Positions 9,081 to 18,375 of a stretch of 64,000 nucleotides of DNA are shown here, one piece after another. A program made the translations under genes and the position numbers. The DNA lies in contig NZ_OMPC01000006.1 in NCBI RefSeq assembly GCF_900312675.1, forward strand, positions 1 through 64,000. Direction: 5' to 3'. The stretch comes from Aliivibrio sp. EL58 (GTDB lineage: Bacteria; Pseudomonadota; Gammaproteobacteria; Enterobacterales; Vibrionaceae). The notes beneath the pieces are model-generated. The model was not told the DNA's origin, ran no database searches, and saw only the letters and a list, made by a program, of their open reading frames with translations. How positions within the stretch are numbered: the stretch's first letter is position 1; every line of letters begins with the position of its first letter.

Positions 9081-10871
9081 TCAATCCCAATGGTTCTGAT
9101 CTGATCGTTCATTTTCCATTTCTAAGCCAAAGATCTCTTCTAACTCTATTCGAGCCGCTTTCGCCTTAGAAGCCAGAACCTTGTCATCTGAGTGCAATGG
9201 TAACAATTCTTTTAGCATAGCAACATCTAACTTTTTAAAATGCGACTCTGCACGTTTGGCTTGATACGGATGCATACCCAAAGATGTGAGGGTTTGTCGG
9301 CCTAAATCAAGGGCTCCATAAAAAGTTTCTCGTGAAAAGTGATCCACCCCTTCACTTAACAACTCATACGCCTCAACTCGGCTTCTCGCTCTCGCTAGAA
9401 TTTTCAAATGTGGAAAATGCTGCTGACATAAAGCAACTATCTCCATCACTTTTTGCGGATCGGTCTTACAAATCACAATCGCTTCGGCTTTTTCAGCTCC
9501 TGCTGCGCGTAATAACTCGACTTGAGTAGCATCGCCATAATAGACCTTATAGCCAAACTTTCTCAGTAAACGGATTTGGCTTGGGTCACCTTCAAGAATG
9601 GTTAACTTAATTTTATTGGCAAACAGCAAACGCCCAACAATTTGTCCAAACCGACCAAAGCCCGCAATAATCACTTTTGGTTGAGTAGCATGAGTAAAGT
9701 CTGATTGTGGCATTTCTTCTTCACCGTTCAGTATTCTACCAAACCACCAATCTTGACCTATCAATAATAACGGCGTCGTCATCATCGATAAACTGACCAC
9801 CACCAATAAAAAGGCGGTTAATTCTCGACTTAATAAGCCTTCCATTTGCGCTGCCGTAAACAACACAAAAGCAAACTCACCACCTTGGCTTAAAATCATC
9901 GCCATTTGACTGCGCGCTTTAGCTTGAGTACCAAACGTTCGAGCTAAGCTATAAAGTAGCATCCCTTTTGAGGTAACCAATAGAGTGACAGCAGCCAATA
10001 TTTCTAATGGATATTGGAGTAACAATCCTAAATTGACCGACATTCCTACCGCAATAAAGAACAAACCAAGTAGCAGACCTTTAAAGGGTTCAATCGCCAC
10101 TTCTAATTCATGACGAAACTCACTTTCAGCCAGTAACACCCCTGCTAGAAATGCCCCAAGCGCCATCGATAATCCCAACTGTTTCATCGCAGCAGACACA
10201 CCAATCACTAAAAGCAGTGCCGCAACCGTAAACAATTCACGCGCACCACTTTTCACTACATAGCTAAATAGTGGTCGTAATAAAAAATGACCTAAGGTGA
10301 AAATACCGATTACACCTGCCAATATCCATAAGCCATCAAGCCAATTGCCACTCGCGCCCCCAGCCAGCACAGGTAATACCGCCAGCATTGGGATCACCGC
10401 AATATCTTGAAACAACAAGACCGCAAAACCTGATTGACCACTCTCAGAGGAGGATAATTTGCGTTCTTCAATCACTCGCAAGGCAATCGCGGTTGATGAC
10501 AAAGCCAACCCCATGCCTATCACCACACTCACTTGCCACGTCAGACCAAACAACAGCATCACCGCGCTTATCACACAGGTGGTCACCACCACTTGACTAC
10601 CACCTAACCCTATAATTGGTTTTCGCATCTTCCATAACTTATTTGGGTTTAGCTCTAAGCCAATCAAAAAGAGAAGCAATACCACGCCAAATTCAGAAAA
10701 ATGTAAAATCGCATCTACATCCGAGATTAGCTCTAACCCCCATGGACCAATCGCAATTCCCGCCAATAAATAACCCAGTACCGCACCTAAACCAAATCGC
10801 TGCGCCAAAGGAACCGTAACCACTGCCGCCGCTAAAAATATTGAACTGGTATGTAACCAATCACCCGCCAT
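9081..10871 (-). CDS. kefB: KefB, glutathione-gated K+ efflux antiporter
   Basis: An inner-membrane CPA2-type K+/H+ antiporter kept closed by glutathione and opened by glutathione adducts during electrophile stress. Residues ~1-380 hold about 12 membrane helices (LGAVLGYLLAGIAIGPWGL, MALGAFLAGVLLAES). Residues ~400-560 form the RCK/TrkA-N regulatory domain (KVIIAGFGRFGQIVGRLL, YYGDATQVELLRAAGA). ATG at 10871 overlaps the kefG stop by one base (TAATG); an upstream in-frame codon at 10901 is less likely. The 596 residues are close to E. coli KefB (601). Confidence 0.94.
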   Translation of the reverse strand: MAGDWLHTSSIFLAAAVVTVPLAQRFGLGAVLGYLLAGIAIGPWGLELISDVDAILHFSEFGVVLLLFLIGLELNPNKLWKMRKPIIGLGGSQVVVTTCVISAVMLLFGLTWQVSVVIGMGLALSSTAIALRVIEERKLSSSESGQSGFAVLLFQDIAVIPMLAVLPVLAGGASGNWLDGLWILAGVIGIFTLGHFLLRPLFSYVVKSGARELFTVAALLLVIGVSAAMKQLGLSMALGAFLAGVLLAESEFRHELEVAIEPFKGLLLGLFFIAVGMSVNLGLLLQYPLEILAAVTLLVTSKGMLLYSLARTFGTQAKARSQMAMILSQGGEFAFVLFTAAQMEGLLSRELTAFLLVVVSLSMMTTPLLLIGQDWWFGRILNGEEEMPQSDFTHATQPKVIIAGFGRFGQIVGRLLFANKIKLTILEGDPSQIRLLRKFGYKVYYGDATQVELLRAAGAEKAEAIVICKTDPQKVMEIVALCQQHFPHLKILARARSRVEAYELLSEGVDHFSRETFYGALDLGRQTLTSLGMHPYQAKRAESHFKKLDVAMLKELLPLHSDDKVLASKAKAARIELEEIFGLEMENERSDQNHWD

Positions 10872-11413
10872 TAGATGCCTCCTTTGGGATTCAACAACCA
10901 ATCTCTATACTCATCAATAAACTGCTGACGTTTTTCTACCGTAATTTTTCGAGCCCAATATTGAATTGATGGCGTTAACCATTCCATCTGACATAACGCA
11001 GCGGTGATCTTAAAAGGAATTAAAATCTCATCCATTGTATATTGATTATAACCCCTCTCAGAAAATGCCTCCTCAATACCACCTGCGGTAATTACACTGC
11101 GCCATTGCTTCCCTTTTAGAGCATTGCCCTCACCATAGGCAAACCCCTTTCCAAGGACACAATCCATCCACTCTTTTAACAGTGCCGGGCATGAGTAGAG
11201 ATAAAGAGGATGTTGAAAAACAATAATGTCATGCTGAGCAATCAACTCATGTTCATAAACTACATCAATAAAGAACTCTGGGTATTGAGCATAAAGGTCA
11301 TGCACGGTGACATGAGCGAGATTTTGATAGGCCGTTAAAATGGCTTTATTGGCAACTGAATGTTCAGGATCAGGATGAGCGAGGATCACTAATATTTTAG
11401 GCAACTGAGTCAT
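10871..11413 (-). CDS. kefG: KefG, ancillary flavoprotein of KefB
   Basis: A flavodoxin-fold quinone-oxidoreductase-like protein that binds KefB and is needed for its full activity. The sequence has the NQO-type start ILVILAHPDPEHSVANKAI, the FQHPLYLYSCPALLKEWMDCVL block and TAGGIEEAF. It overlaps kefB by one base, which supports joint translation. AAGGAA precedes the ATG at good spacing. It is divergent from yheS, with ~137 bases between. Confidence 0.92.
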   Translation of the reverse strand: MTQLPKILVILAHPDPEHSVANKAILTAYQNLAHVTVHDLYAQYPEFFIDVVYEHELIAQHDIIVFQHPLYLYSCPALLKEWMDCVLGKGFAYGEGNALKGKQWRSVITAGGIEEAFSERGYNQYTMDEILIPFKITAALCQMEWLTPSIQYWARKITVEKRQQFIDEYRDWLLNPKGGI

Positions 11414-11550
11414 AAATTCCTTTCTAGACTTTTCTTTTTGTTGTTATCTTCTCCATCATACAGACTATTTCCATATCGACAATCTTCCCTCTTACGCCTA
11501 CTATGCTCTTCGTATTCACTATTTTGCCAACAAGAGAAGAACACCACAGC

Positions 11551-13482
11551 ATGATTACGTTTTCAGACATTCAATTACTTCGTGGCGGGAAGCCATTATT
11601 AGAACAAGCCTCTGCCACTATTCACCCGGGTGACAAAGTGGGCTTGGTCGGAAAAAATGGCTGTGGTAAATCCACTCTTTTTGCCCTAATTAAAGGCGAA
11701 TTAAGCGTTGATGCCGGTTCAAACCGTGTTCCTCAAAACTGGGAAATGGCATGGGTAGCGCAAGAAACACCGGCATTAGAGCGCAAAGCAATTGATTATG
11801 TTATCGATGGCGATCGTGAATTTCGAGGCTTAGAAGAGCAGTTACGTAAAGCAGAAGATGCAGATAACGGCACCTTGGTTGCTGAACTTCACAGCAAAAT
11901 AGACATTGCTGGTGGCTACACCATTAACTCACGTGCGGCTGAATTACTTAACGGCTTAGGCTTTTCTCAACAGCAGATGGAGTGGAATCTAACTCAATTC
12001 TCTGGTGGCTGGCGTATGCGTTTAAACTTGGCGCAAGCCCTGATTTGTCGCTCTGATTTATTGCTACTCGATGAACCAACCAACCACTTAGATTTAGATG
12101 CCGTAATGTGGTTAGAGCGTTGGTTACAAAATTACCCTGGCACCTTAATGCTTATTTCTCATGACCGTGATTTTCTTGATCCAGTAATCAATCGCATCAT
12201 TCATGTCGAAAATCAGCAATTGAACGAATACACAGGTAACTACTCGTCATTTGAAGTGCAACGCTCTGAAAAATTAGTACTGCAACAAGCGAAATACCAA
12301 AAGCAGCAAAAGAACATGTCGCACATGCAGTCATACATTGACCGCTTCCGTTACAAAGCATCAAAAGCACGTCAAGCACAAAGCCGTATTAAAGCGTTAG
12401 AGAAGATGGAAAAAGTGCTACCAGCACAATTAGACAATCCATTCAGCTTTAACTTTAGAGAACCCGATGCCCTGCCAAATCCAATTCTAATGATGGATGA
12501 AGTAAGCGCGGGCTATGAAAACAACACCATTCTAGAACAAATTCGTTTGAACCTTGTTCCGGGCAGCCGTATTGGTCTACTGGGTCGAAATGGTGCCGGT
12601 AAATCGACCTTAATTAAATTACTCTCAGGTGAGTTAGCACCACAAAGTGGCATTTTCAGCTACTCTCAAGGGGTAAAAATTGGTTACTTTGCACAGCATC
12701 AATTAGAAACGCTGCACGTAGAAGAAACGCCACTACAACACTTAATGCAAATTGCTCCTAATCACACCGAGCAACAACTGCGTGATTACTTAGGCAGCTT
12801 TGGTTTTCAAGGAGAGAAAGCGCTCGATAAAGTAGGTCCATTCTCAGGTGGTGAAAAAGCACGTTTAGTATTAGCACTTGTGGTGTGGCAAAAACCAAAC
12901 ATGTTGCTACTCGATGAACCAACCAACCACCTTGATTTAGATATGCGCCAAGCCTTAACCATGGCACTACAAACCTTTGAAGGTGCAATGGTTATCGTCA
13001 GTCACGATAGATACTTACTTCGTGCTACCACAGATGATCTTTACCTAGTCCATGATCGCCAAGTGGTTCCTTTTGATGGTGACTTAACCGATTACTACAA
13101 GTGGCTAACAGAACAAAACAAGACCGAGCGTAAAGAACAACTACAACAAGACAAGCAAGACAGTCCAAGCACTTCAACGAGCTTAAGTGCGGCAGACAAA
13201 AAAGAGCAAAAGCGTAAAGAAGCCGAATTCAGAAAGCAGATAGCACCACTACGTAAAGAAGTGACTAAGCTTGAAAAGAAAATGGACAAATTGAATGAAG
13301 CCATAAGCCAAGCTGAAGAAGAGTTAGGTGATGTTTCTTTGTATGAAGCAGAAAACAAAAAACGCTTAACGGAAGTCTTAGCGATTCAAGCCTCTGCAAA
13401 ATCAGAGCTAGAAGATGTCGAAATGGAGTGGATGGATCTTCAAGAGCAAATTGAAGAAAAAGAGAATGCCTCTCAGCTGTAA
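11551..13482 (+). CDS. yheS: YheS, ABC-F family ATPase
   Basis: A soluble ABC-F protein; such proteins bind the ribosome and modulate translation. There are two ABC domains: first Walker A GKNGCGKST, signature FSGGWRMRLNLAQAL and Walker B LLLLDEPTNHLDLD; second Walker A GRNGAGKST, signature FSGGEKARLVLAL and LLLDEPTNHLDLD. A charged coiled-coil C-terminal tail covers the last ~110 residues. ATG at 11551 is chosen because ABC-F proteins begin MITFSDIQLLRGGK; an in-frame ATG at 11503 would add 16 unrelated residues. Length 643. Confidence 0.95.
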   Translation: MITFSDIQLLRGGKPLLEQASATIHPGDKVGLVGKNGCGKSTLFALIKGELSVDAGSNRVPQNWEMAWVAQETPALERKAIDYVIDGDREFRGLEEQLRKAEDADNGTLVAELHSKIDIAGGYTINSRAAELLNGLGFSQQQMEWNLTQFSGGWRMRLNLAQALICRSDLLLLDEPTNHLDLDAVMWLERWLQNYPGTLMLISHDRDFLDPVINRIIHVENQQLNEYTGNYSSFEVQRSEKLVLQQAKYQKQQKNMSHMQSYIDRFRYKASKARQAQSRIKALEKMEKVLPAQLDNPFSFNFREPDALPNPILMMDEVSAGYENNTILEQIRLNLVPGSRIGLLGRNGAGKSTLIKLLSGELAPQSGIFSYSQGVKIGYFAQHQLETLHVEETPLQHLMQIAPNHTEQQLRDYLGSFGFQGEKALDKVGPFSGGEKARLVLALVVWQKPNMLLLDEPTNHLDLDMRQALTMALQTFEGAMVIVSHDRYLLRATTDDLYLVHDRQVVPFDGDLTDYYKWLTEQNKTERKEQLQQDKQDSPSTSTSLSAADKKEQKRKEAEFRKQIAPLRKEVTKLEKKMDKLNEAISQAEEELGDVSLYEAENKKRLTEVLAIQASAKSELEDVEMEWMDLQEQIEEKENASQL

Positions 13483-13963
13483 TCCTCCAGTCAGTAAACA
13501 ACAAAAGGCTTTGCTTACCGGCGAAGCCTTTTGGTCCTTCTCGTTATCCCATTACAATGAAGACGGTGTACAACAAGGCGCGCTGATCCTGCAAGACAAA
13601 CATCATGGCAATGTTAACTTAGCATTACTCTTAATTTGGCTTGATAGCCTTAGCATTGGCTTTCCAACACCAGATATAAAGACTCTCGAAACGGCTCTTA
13701 TTAGCACTGACACCTTGCTGTTTTCTTATCGTAAATTACGCAAAGCGATCAAAAAAACGGCCAATATCTCTCTTTATCAAGATGCGCTTAACTTTGAGCT
13801 TCAACTCGAACGACAACAGCAAGCTGATCTTATTGAAGCTTTATTACGTATTCCATTAAAACAAGTGACAGCAATCGACCCTCCCGCTCTATTACGTCAT
13901 TACTGTCTTTCACTGAACGCAGAAACACTCATTTTCAACTTACAAGCTAACCAAGCTAATTAA
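13466..13963 (+). CDS. TIGR02444 / DUF2390 family protein
   Basis: A conserved gamma-proteobacterial protein of unknown function. The 165 residues include FWSFSLSHYNEDGVQQGALILQD and the N-L-A-L-L-L-IWLDS stretch typical of the family. The ATG at 13466 overlaps the end of yheS by 17 bases, implying translational coupling. It lies between yheS and yheT, its usual place in Vibrionaceae. No catalytic motif is apparent. Confidence 0.82.
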   Translation: MPLSCNPPVSKQQKALLTGEAFWSFSLSHYNEDGVQQGALILQDKHHGNVNLALLLIWLDSLSIGFPTPDIKTLETALISTDTLLFSYRKLRKAIKKTANISLYQDALNFELQLERQQQADLIEALLRIPLKQVTAIDPPALLRHYCLSLNAETLIFNLQANQAN

Positions 13964-13974
13964 GGTATATCTCG

Positions 13975-14943
13975 ATGATGGACCAATTTACACCAGCTAC
14001 AGGGTTATCCAATTGCCACATTCAAACCCTTCTGCCTCGCTTGATACGTAGAAATCCACTATTCAATGCTTATTGGCAGCGTCTTGAACTGCCTGATGGT
14101 GATTTTGTAGATTTAGCATGGAGTGAAAATCCAAATAAAGCCGGAGATAAACCCATCTTCATTTTATTTCATGGCTTAGAAGGCAGCTTTGAAAGCCCAT
14201 ACGCAAATGGATTACTCGCCGCCGCTAAAGAACAAGGTTGGTTAGGCGTAATGATGCATTTTCGAGGGTGCAGTGCCGTACCAAACCGTTTAGCCAGAGC
14301 CTATCACTCAGGGGAAACCGAAGACGCGCGTTTTTTTATTCAAATGTTAGACAGCCGCTTTCCACAACAAGTAAAAGTTGCTACTGGGATCTCTCTGGGT
14401 GGCAATATGTTGGTAAATTATCTTGCTAAGTACGAAACAAAAACACTATTGAATGCTGCAACCGTTATTTCTGCGCCTTTAGATTTAGCCGCTTGCTCAG
14501 AGCGTATTCAACAAGGCTTTTCCCAAATCTATCAAGGCTATTTATTACGATCATTGAAAGCCAGTAGTATCAAAAAGATCAACGGAAGTAGAAAAGCAAT
14601 CGTCGGTTTAGATAAAACAATGATTGCAGCCATTCCCGATCTCCTGCAATTTGATAATTTACTCACCGCCCCAATGCACGGCTACGAGAACGCACAAGAT
14701 TATTATCAACAATGCAGTGGTCTGCAGTTTTTAGATGACATAGATATTCCAACACGCATTATTCACTCTAAAGACGACCCATTTATGACAAAAGCGGTGA
14801 TCCCTACTCATCCTCTGCCTAACTGTGTACACTATCAACTAACAGAGCATGGTGGTCATGTGGGCTTTATTAATGGTTCATTCACCAAACCCAATTTTTG
14901 GTTAGAGGCCACCGTAAATCAGTGGTTTCAACACGTTCTATAA
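13975..14943 (+). CDS. yheT: YheT family alpha/beta hydrolase
   Basis: A predicted hydrolase of the AB-hydrolase superfamily. The oxyanion region HGLEGSFESPYANGLL, the nucleophile elbow GISLGGNML (Ser about residue 144), the acid in HSKDDPFM and the histidine in TEHGGHVGFINGS form the expected triad. The 322-residue length is typical. The sequence starts MM; either ATG is possible. It lies between the TIGR02444 gene and yheU, as in E. coli yheS-yheT-yheU. Confidence 0.92.
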   Translation: MMDQFTPATGLSNCHIQTLLPRLIRRNPLFNAYWQRLELPDGDFVDLAWSENPNKAGDKPIFILFHGLEGSFESPYANGLLAAAKEQGWLGVMMHFRGCSAVPNRLARAYHSGETEDARFFIQMLDSRFPQQVKVATGISLGGNMLVNYLAKYETKTLLNAATVISAPLDLAACSERIQQGFSQIYQGYLLRSLKASSIKKINGSRKAIVGLDKTMIAAIPDLLQFDNLLTAPMHGYENAQDYYQQCSGLQFLDDIDIPTRIIHSKDDPFMTKAVIPTHPLPNCVHYQLTEHGGHVGFINGSFTKPNFWLEATVNQWFQHVL

Positions 14944-14990
14944 TCCTAACGCCACTCATGGCTATTCATTAAACGGATGAGATAAGTAGT

Positions 14991-15233
14991 ATGATCATTC
15001 CTTGGCAAGACATCGCATCAGACACACTAGAGAATTTAATTTCAGAATTTGTACTTCGAGAAGGGACAGATTACGGTGAGATGGAATGCAGCCATCAAGA
15101 TAAAATAGAGCAAATTAAACTATTACTTAAAAGTGGCGAAGCAATGGTCGTGTTTTCAGAGTTACATGAAACGGTCGATATTCAAACCAAAGCGCGTTTT
15201 AATCCTAATCTCACCAATCATGAATTTAAATAA
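14991..15233 (+). CDS. yheU: YheU family protein (UPF0270)
   Basis: A small conserved protein of unknown function. The 80 residues start [29 protein letters not shown], the hallmark of the YheU family. It lies 47 bases after yheT and ~110 bases before prkB, matching E. coli order. No motif suggests an activity. Confidence 0.92.
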   Translation: MIIPWQDIASDTLENLISEFVLREGTDYGEMECSHQDKIEQIKLLLKSGEAMVVFSELHETVDIQTKARFNPNLTNHEFK

Positions 15234-15343
15234 TCGTTTTCAATCAATCACAAATTTTAAACGATAACGTATCATTTAACGCAACCCTGTTATAACATTC
15301 TGACATTAAGGCTTGATGCCAAGAATAACCGACAGGGTTTGTC

Positions 15344-16213
15344 ATGTCCGCTAAACATCCAATTATCGCCGTTACTGGTTCATCCGGTGCAGGTACTACT
15401 ACGACTTCTGAAGCCTTTCGTAAAATGTTCAATATGATGGACATTAAAGCATCATGGCTTGAAGGCGATAGCTTTCACCGATTTACGCGTCCTGAAATGG
15501 ATGTAGAGATCCGTAAAGCCAAAGAACAAGGTAAGCACATCAGCTACTTTGGTCCTCAAGCAAATGACTTTCCAGCACTCGAACAGTTCTTCCGTCAATA
15601 TGGTCTTGATGGCACAGGGCAATACCGTCGCTATTTACACACGTTTGATGAGGCCGTTCCCTTCAACCAAATGCCGGGGACTTTTACTCCATGGCAAGAT
15701 TTGCCTGAAAACACCGATGTACTTTTCTATGAAGGGTTACATGGTGGTGTGGTTGATGGCGATATTGATGTTTCACAACACGTCGATTTATTGATAGGCA
15801 TGGTGCCGATTGTAAACCTTGAGTGGATCCAAAAATTCGTTCGAGATACTCGTGATCGCGGTCATTCACGAGAAGCCGTGATGGATTCGATTGTTCGTTC
15901 AATGGATGATTATCTCAATTACATCACGCCGCAGTTTTCTCGTACTCACATTAACTTTCAGCGCGTACCTACGGTTGATACTTCAAATCCACTCAACGCC
16001 AAAGGCATCCCAAGCTTAGATGAAAGCTTTGTGGTGATCCGCTTCCGTGGGATCCGTAATGTAGACTTTCCTTACCTACTTGCCATGATTGATGGCTCTT
16101 TCATGTCCCGTCACAACACGCTTGTGGTTCCAGGAGGAAAGATGAGCTTTGCAATGGAATTAATCATTCGTCCGTTACTGCAACAGTTAATTGATACCGG
16201 AAAAATCGGATAA
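15344..16213 (+). CDS. prkB: Phosphoribulokinase-like protein PrkB
   Basis: A P-loop kinase of the phosphoribulokinase/uridine kinase superfamily; its physiological role in heterotrophic gamma-proteobacteria is unclear. Near the N-terminus is ITVTGSSGAGTTTTSEAF (here VTGSSGAGTTTTSEAF), a Walker A loop. YEGLHGGVV and the RSMDDYLNYI region follow. The 289-residue length matches E. coli PrkB. It follows yheU and is followed by an inverted repeat that may end its transcript. Confidence 0.92.
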   Translation: MSAKHPIIAVTGSSGAGTTTTSEAFRKMFNMMDIKASWLEGDSFHRFTRPEMDVEIRKAKEQGKHISYFGPQANDFPALEQFFRQYGLDGTGQYRRYLHTFDEAVPFNQMPGTFTPWQDLPENTDVLFYEGLHGGVVDGDIDVSQHVDLLIGMVPIVNLEWIQKFVRDTRDRGHSREAVMDSIVRSMDDYLNYITPQFSRTHINFQRVPTVDTSNPLNAKGIPSLDESFVVIRFRGIRNVDFPYLLAMIDGSFMSRHNTLVVPGGKMSFAMELIIRPLLQQLIDTGKIG

Positions 16214-16260
16214 CGAGTCTAAACTTCCCCTCTTTTTCTTTTCAAATTTGGGGTTCTTCC

Positions 16261-16298
16261 AAAAATAGTGAATAATAGAGACTCTATTCACTATTTTT
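16261..16298. terminator. Inverted repeat between prkB and menA, likely bidirectional terminator
   Basis: A perfect 14-bp inverted repeat (AAAAATAGTGAATA / TATTCACTATTTTT) with a 10-base loop ends in five T. It starts 47 bases after the prkB stop and lies just ahead of the menA ATG. An A/T-rich stem flanked by A and T runs can work in either direction. It also contains an in-frame GTG (16268) that is therefore unlikely to be the menA start. Confidence 0.6.
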
Positions 16299-16306
16299 GC
16301 GATGCT

Positions 16307-17215
16307 ATGAAAAATTCTCCTTTTGCTATTTGGCTCAGTGCTGCCCGTCCAAAAACCTTACCGCTTGCGCTTGCTTCAATTATGACAGGCTCGGCGTTAG
16401 CGTATTGGAACAATCACGCCTCAGCTACCATCACTCTCATGGCATTTGTTACTGCAACCTTATTACAAATTTTATCTAACCTTGCTAATGATTATGGTGA
16501 TGCTGTAAAAGGTACGGACAACGATGATCGTCTTGGGCCACAACGTGCTATGCAATCAGGTCTTGTCACGCAAGATACGATGAAAAAAGCCATTGGCATT
16601 AATATCGTTTTAACCATCATTAGTGGTTTAATTCTGGTGTTTACTTCTCTACATCAAACCATGGATATCATCGGTTTTATCGCCTTAGGTTTACTGGCTA
16701 TTGGTGCTGCCATCGCTTATACCATGGGTGACAAACCTTATGGCTATCGCGGTTTGGGTGATATTTCAGTATTCACCTTCTTTGGTTTATTGGGCGTAGC
16801 GGGTACTTATTATCTGCATACTGGTCATCTATCCTCTGCATTGCTATTGCCTGCGGTAGCTTGTGGTCTATTAGCCGTCGCCGTATTAAATATTAACAAC
16901 CTGCGTGATATTGAAAACGACGAAGCCTGTGGGAAAATGACACTCGTGGTTCGTATGGGTGGTGACTGGGGTCGTAAATATCACGCTGTATTAATGGCAG
17001 TTAGCTTTATCTGTCTTGCCATTTTTAGTGCCACTCAAATCCACTCACTTGCTGGTTGGTTATTTTTACTAGCAGGTCCATTTGCACTTTATCATGTGGT
17101 TTCTGTACTGCGCGCGCCCAATGGCGAAGCCATCCGACCAATGATGGGAACAGTGGTTCAGTGTGCTTTATTCACTAATATTTTCTTCTCAATTGGCCTA
17201 TATTTATCGATATAG
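16307..17215 (+). CDS. menA: 1,4-dihydroxy-2-naphthoate polyprenyltransferase MenA
   Basis: An inner-membrane UbiA-family enzyme that attaches the polyprenyl chain to DHNA, making demethylmenaquinone for anaerobic respiration. The N-terminal AARPKTLPLALASIMTGSALAY and the Asp-rich NLANDYGDAVKGTDNDD motif (about residues 62-78) match MenA. The second Asp motif is NNLRDIENDEACGK. About eight to nine membrane helices are visible. ATG at 16307 is chosen because the GTG at 16268 falls within the hairpin. About 302 residues, as in the family. Confidence 0.94.
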   Translation: MKNSPFAIWLSAARPKTLPLALASIMTGSALAYWNNHASATITLMAFVTATLLQILSNLANDYGDAVKGTDNDDRLGPQRAMQSGLVTQDTMKKAIGINIVLTIISGLILVFTSLHQTMDIIGFIALGLLAIGAAIAYTMGDKPYGYRGLGDISVFTFFGLLGVAGTYYLHTGHLSSALLLPAVACGLLAVAVLNINNLRDIENDEACGKMTLVVRMGGDWGRKYHAVLMAVSFICLAIFSATQIHSLAGWLFLLAGPFALYHVVSVLRAPNGEAIRPMMGTVVQCALFTNIFFSIGLYLSI

Positions 17216-17279
17216 CTCCAACGACAACATTGATCGAGTAGCTGCACAATAAAGTTCGTATAACTTGTTGCCCATCATA

Positions 17280-17315
17280 GTAATGACTTATTAAGCACGT
17301 ATATTAAGTCATTAC
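17280..17315. promoter_or_regulatory. Inverted repeat upstream of rraA
   Basis: Perfect 11-bp arms GTAATGACTTA / TAAGTCATTAC are separated by 14 bases, ~38 bases before the rraA ATG. No T run follows, so a terminator is unlikely. A -10-like TAGAAT begins at 17316. It could be an operator or an mRNA hairpin; no regulator is assigned. Confidence 0.4.
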
Positions 17316-17353
17316 TAGAATATCCTTACACAAACCAAAAGGTAGACATCATC

Positions 17354-17854
17354 ATGGAATATAACACTTCAGCCCTTTGTGACATTTATTTAGACCAAGT
17401 TGATGTTGTTGAACCTATGTTCAGCCATTTTGGTGCCAAAACCTCTTTTTCCGGTCAAATCACGACAATCAAGTGCTTTGAAGATAATGGCTTAATTAGT
17501 CGTGTTCTCGATGAGAAAGGCGAAGGCCGAGTATTACTTGTTGATGGTGGCGGTTCATTACGCCGTGCCTTGGTTGATGCCGACTTAGCCTCTAAAGCCG
17601 CTCATAATGGTTGGGAAGGTTTGGTTATCTACGGTTGTATTCGCGAAGTGGATTATTTAGAAGAGATCAATATTGGTATTCAAGCTCTGGCATCTATCCC
17701 TGTAGGCGCTGCGAAGAAGAACATCGGTGAAGTTGATGTGGCAGTTAATTTTGGTAGCGTGACGTTTTTGCCTGAAGATCATCTGTATGCGGATTCGACA
17801 GGGACTATTATTTCTCAAGAGCCGTTAGAAGAGATGGGTGAGGAAGAGATTTAA
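17354..17854 (+). CDS. rraA: RraA, inhibitor of RNase E
   Basis: RraA is a small trimeric protein that binds RNase E/degradosome and lowers its activity. The sequence [23 protein letters not shown], the [22 protein letters not shown] block and [23 protein letters not shown] are family hallmarks. It is 166 residues, near the usual 161, with an acidic tail. It lies between menA and zapB, the order common in enterics and vibrios (menA-rraA-zapB-glpX). Confidence 0.96.
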   Translation: MEYNTSALCDIYLDQVDVVEPMFSHFGAKTSFSGQITTIKCFEDNGLISRVLDEKGEGRVLLVDGGGSLRRALVDADLASKAAHNGWEGLVIYGCIREVDYLEEINIGIQALASIPVGAAKKNIGEVDVAVNFGSVTFLPEDHLYADSTGTIISQEPLEEMGEEEI

Positions 17855-17857
17855 GAA

Positions 17858-18031
17858 CTAGAGGCTATACGCTTCGCTAACTAGAGACTATAGAAGCAAA
17901 AGCGAGGTTTCAGGAAAATCAAAAGCGAGTACGCCTGAACCCTGCAAGCGCAGCGTCCTGAAACCTAGTTATCACTACAGTAGCTATACTCACTCTTATA
18001 GTCTCTAGTCAGCGCAGCGTATAGTTTCTAG
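17858..18031. repeat. Palindromic intergenic repeat, CTATACGCT family, copy 2
   Basis: Same architecture as copy 1: CTAGAGGCTATACGCTTCGC at the left, AGCGCAGCGTATAGTTTCTAG-like right end, with an inner GGTTTCAGG...CCTGAAACC pair. It begins a few bases after the rraA stop and runs up to the zapB terminator. Confidence 0.85.
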
Positions 18032-18034
18032 CAT

Positions 18035-18067
18035 AAAAAAACCGCAGATGCTTTCACACCTACGGTT
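18035..18067 (-). terminator. Terminator of zapB (recurrent type)
   Basis: The minus strand reads CCGTAGGTG-TGAAAG-CATCTGCGG followed by seven T, the same hairpin as at slyD. Confidence 0.85.
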
Positions 18068-18088
18068 TCAAATAATTCACAGAACCAA

Positions 18089-18131
18089 GCTCTTCCTCAC
18101 TCCTCGAGCGAAGCGTCCTCGTCCCTGCTCT
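18089..18131. repeat. Repeat module with CTCGAGCGAAGCGTCCTCG core
   Basis: A shorter copy of the module at 8154-8206. It lies in the same relation to a terminator and ends immediately before the zapB stop. Confidence 0.7.
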
Positions 18132-18132
18132 A

Positions 18133-18375
18133 TTACTCTACTTCTTCCATCTTACCTAGTAGACCACGGATGCGAGCTTCAAATTGAGCTTGGTCATCAC
18201 GTGCTTTTTGAGCTTGTTGCTCAACTTCAGAACGACCGTTGTTTGCTTGCTCAAGATTTTGAGTTAGCTCAGCGTTCGTTTCTTTTAATTCTTCAACTTC
18301 CATTTGTAGCAGTGCGATTGTATCTACTGCCATCTGAACTTTAGCTTCTAGTTGTTCTAATATTTCTAAAGACAT
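18133..18375 (-). CDS. zapB: ZapB, FtsZ-ring associated coiled-coil protein
   Basis: ZapB is a small cytoplasmic coiled-coil protein that joins the division ring through ZapA. The 80 residues from MSLEILEQLEAKVQMAVDTIALLQMEVEELKE form one long coiled coil, the family's signature. ATG at 18375 is chosen over the upstream in-frame start at 18402 because it gives the family's exact N-terminus. It is divergent from glpX with a 365-base spacer. Confidence 0.92.
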   Translation of the reverse strand: MSLEILEQLEAKVQMAVDTIALLQMEVEELKETNAELTQNLEQANNGRSEVEQQAQKARDDQAQFEARIRGLLGKMEEVE

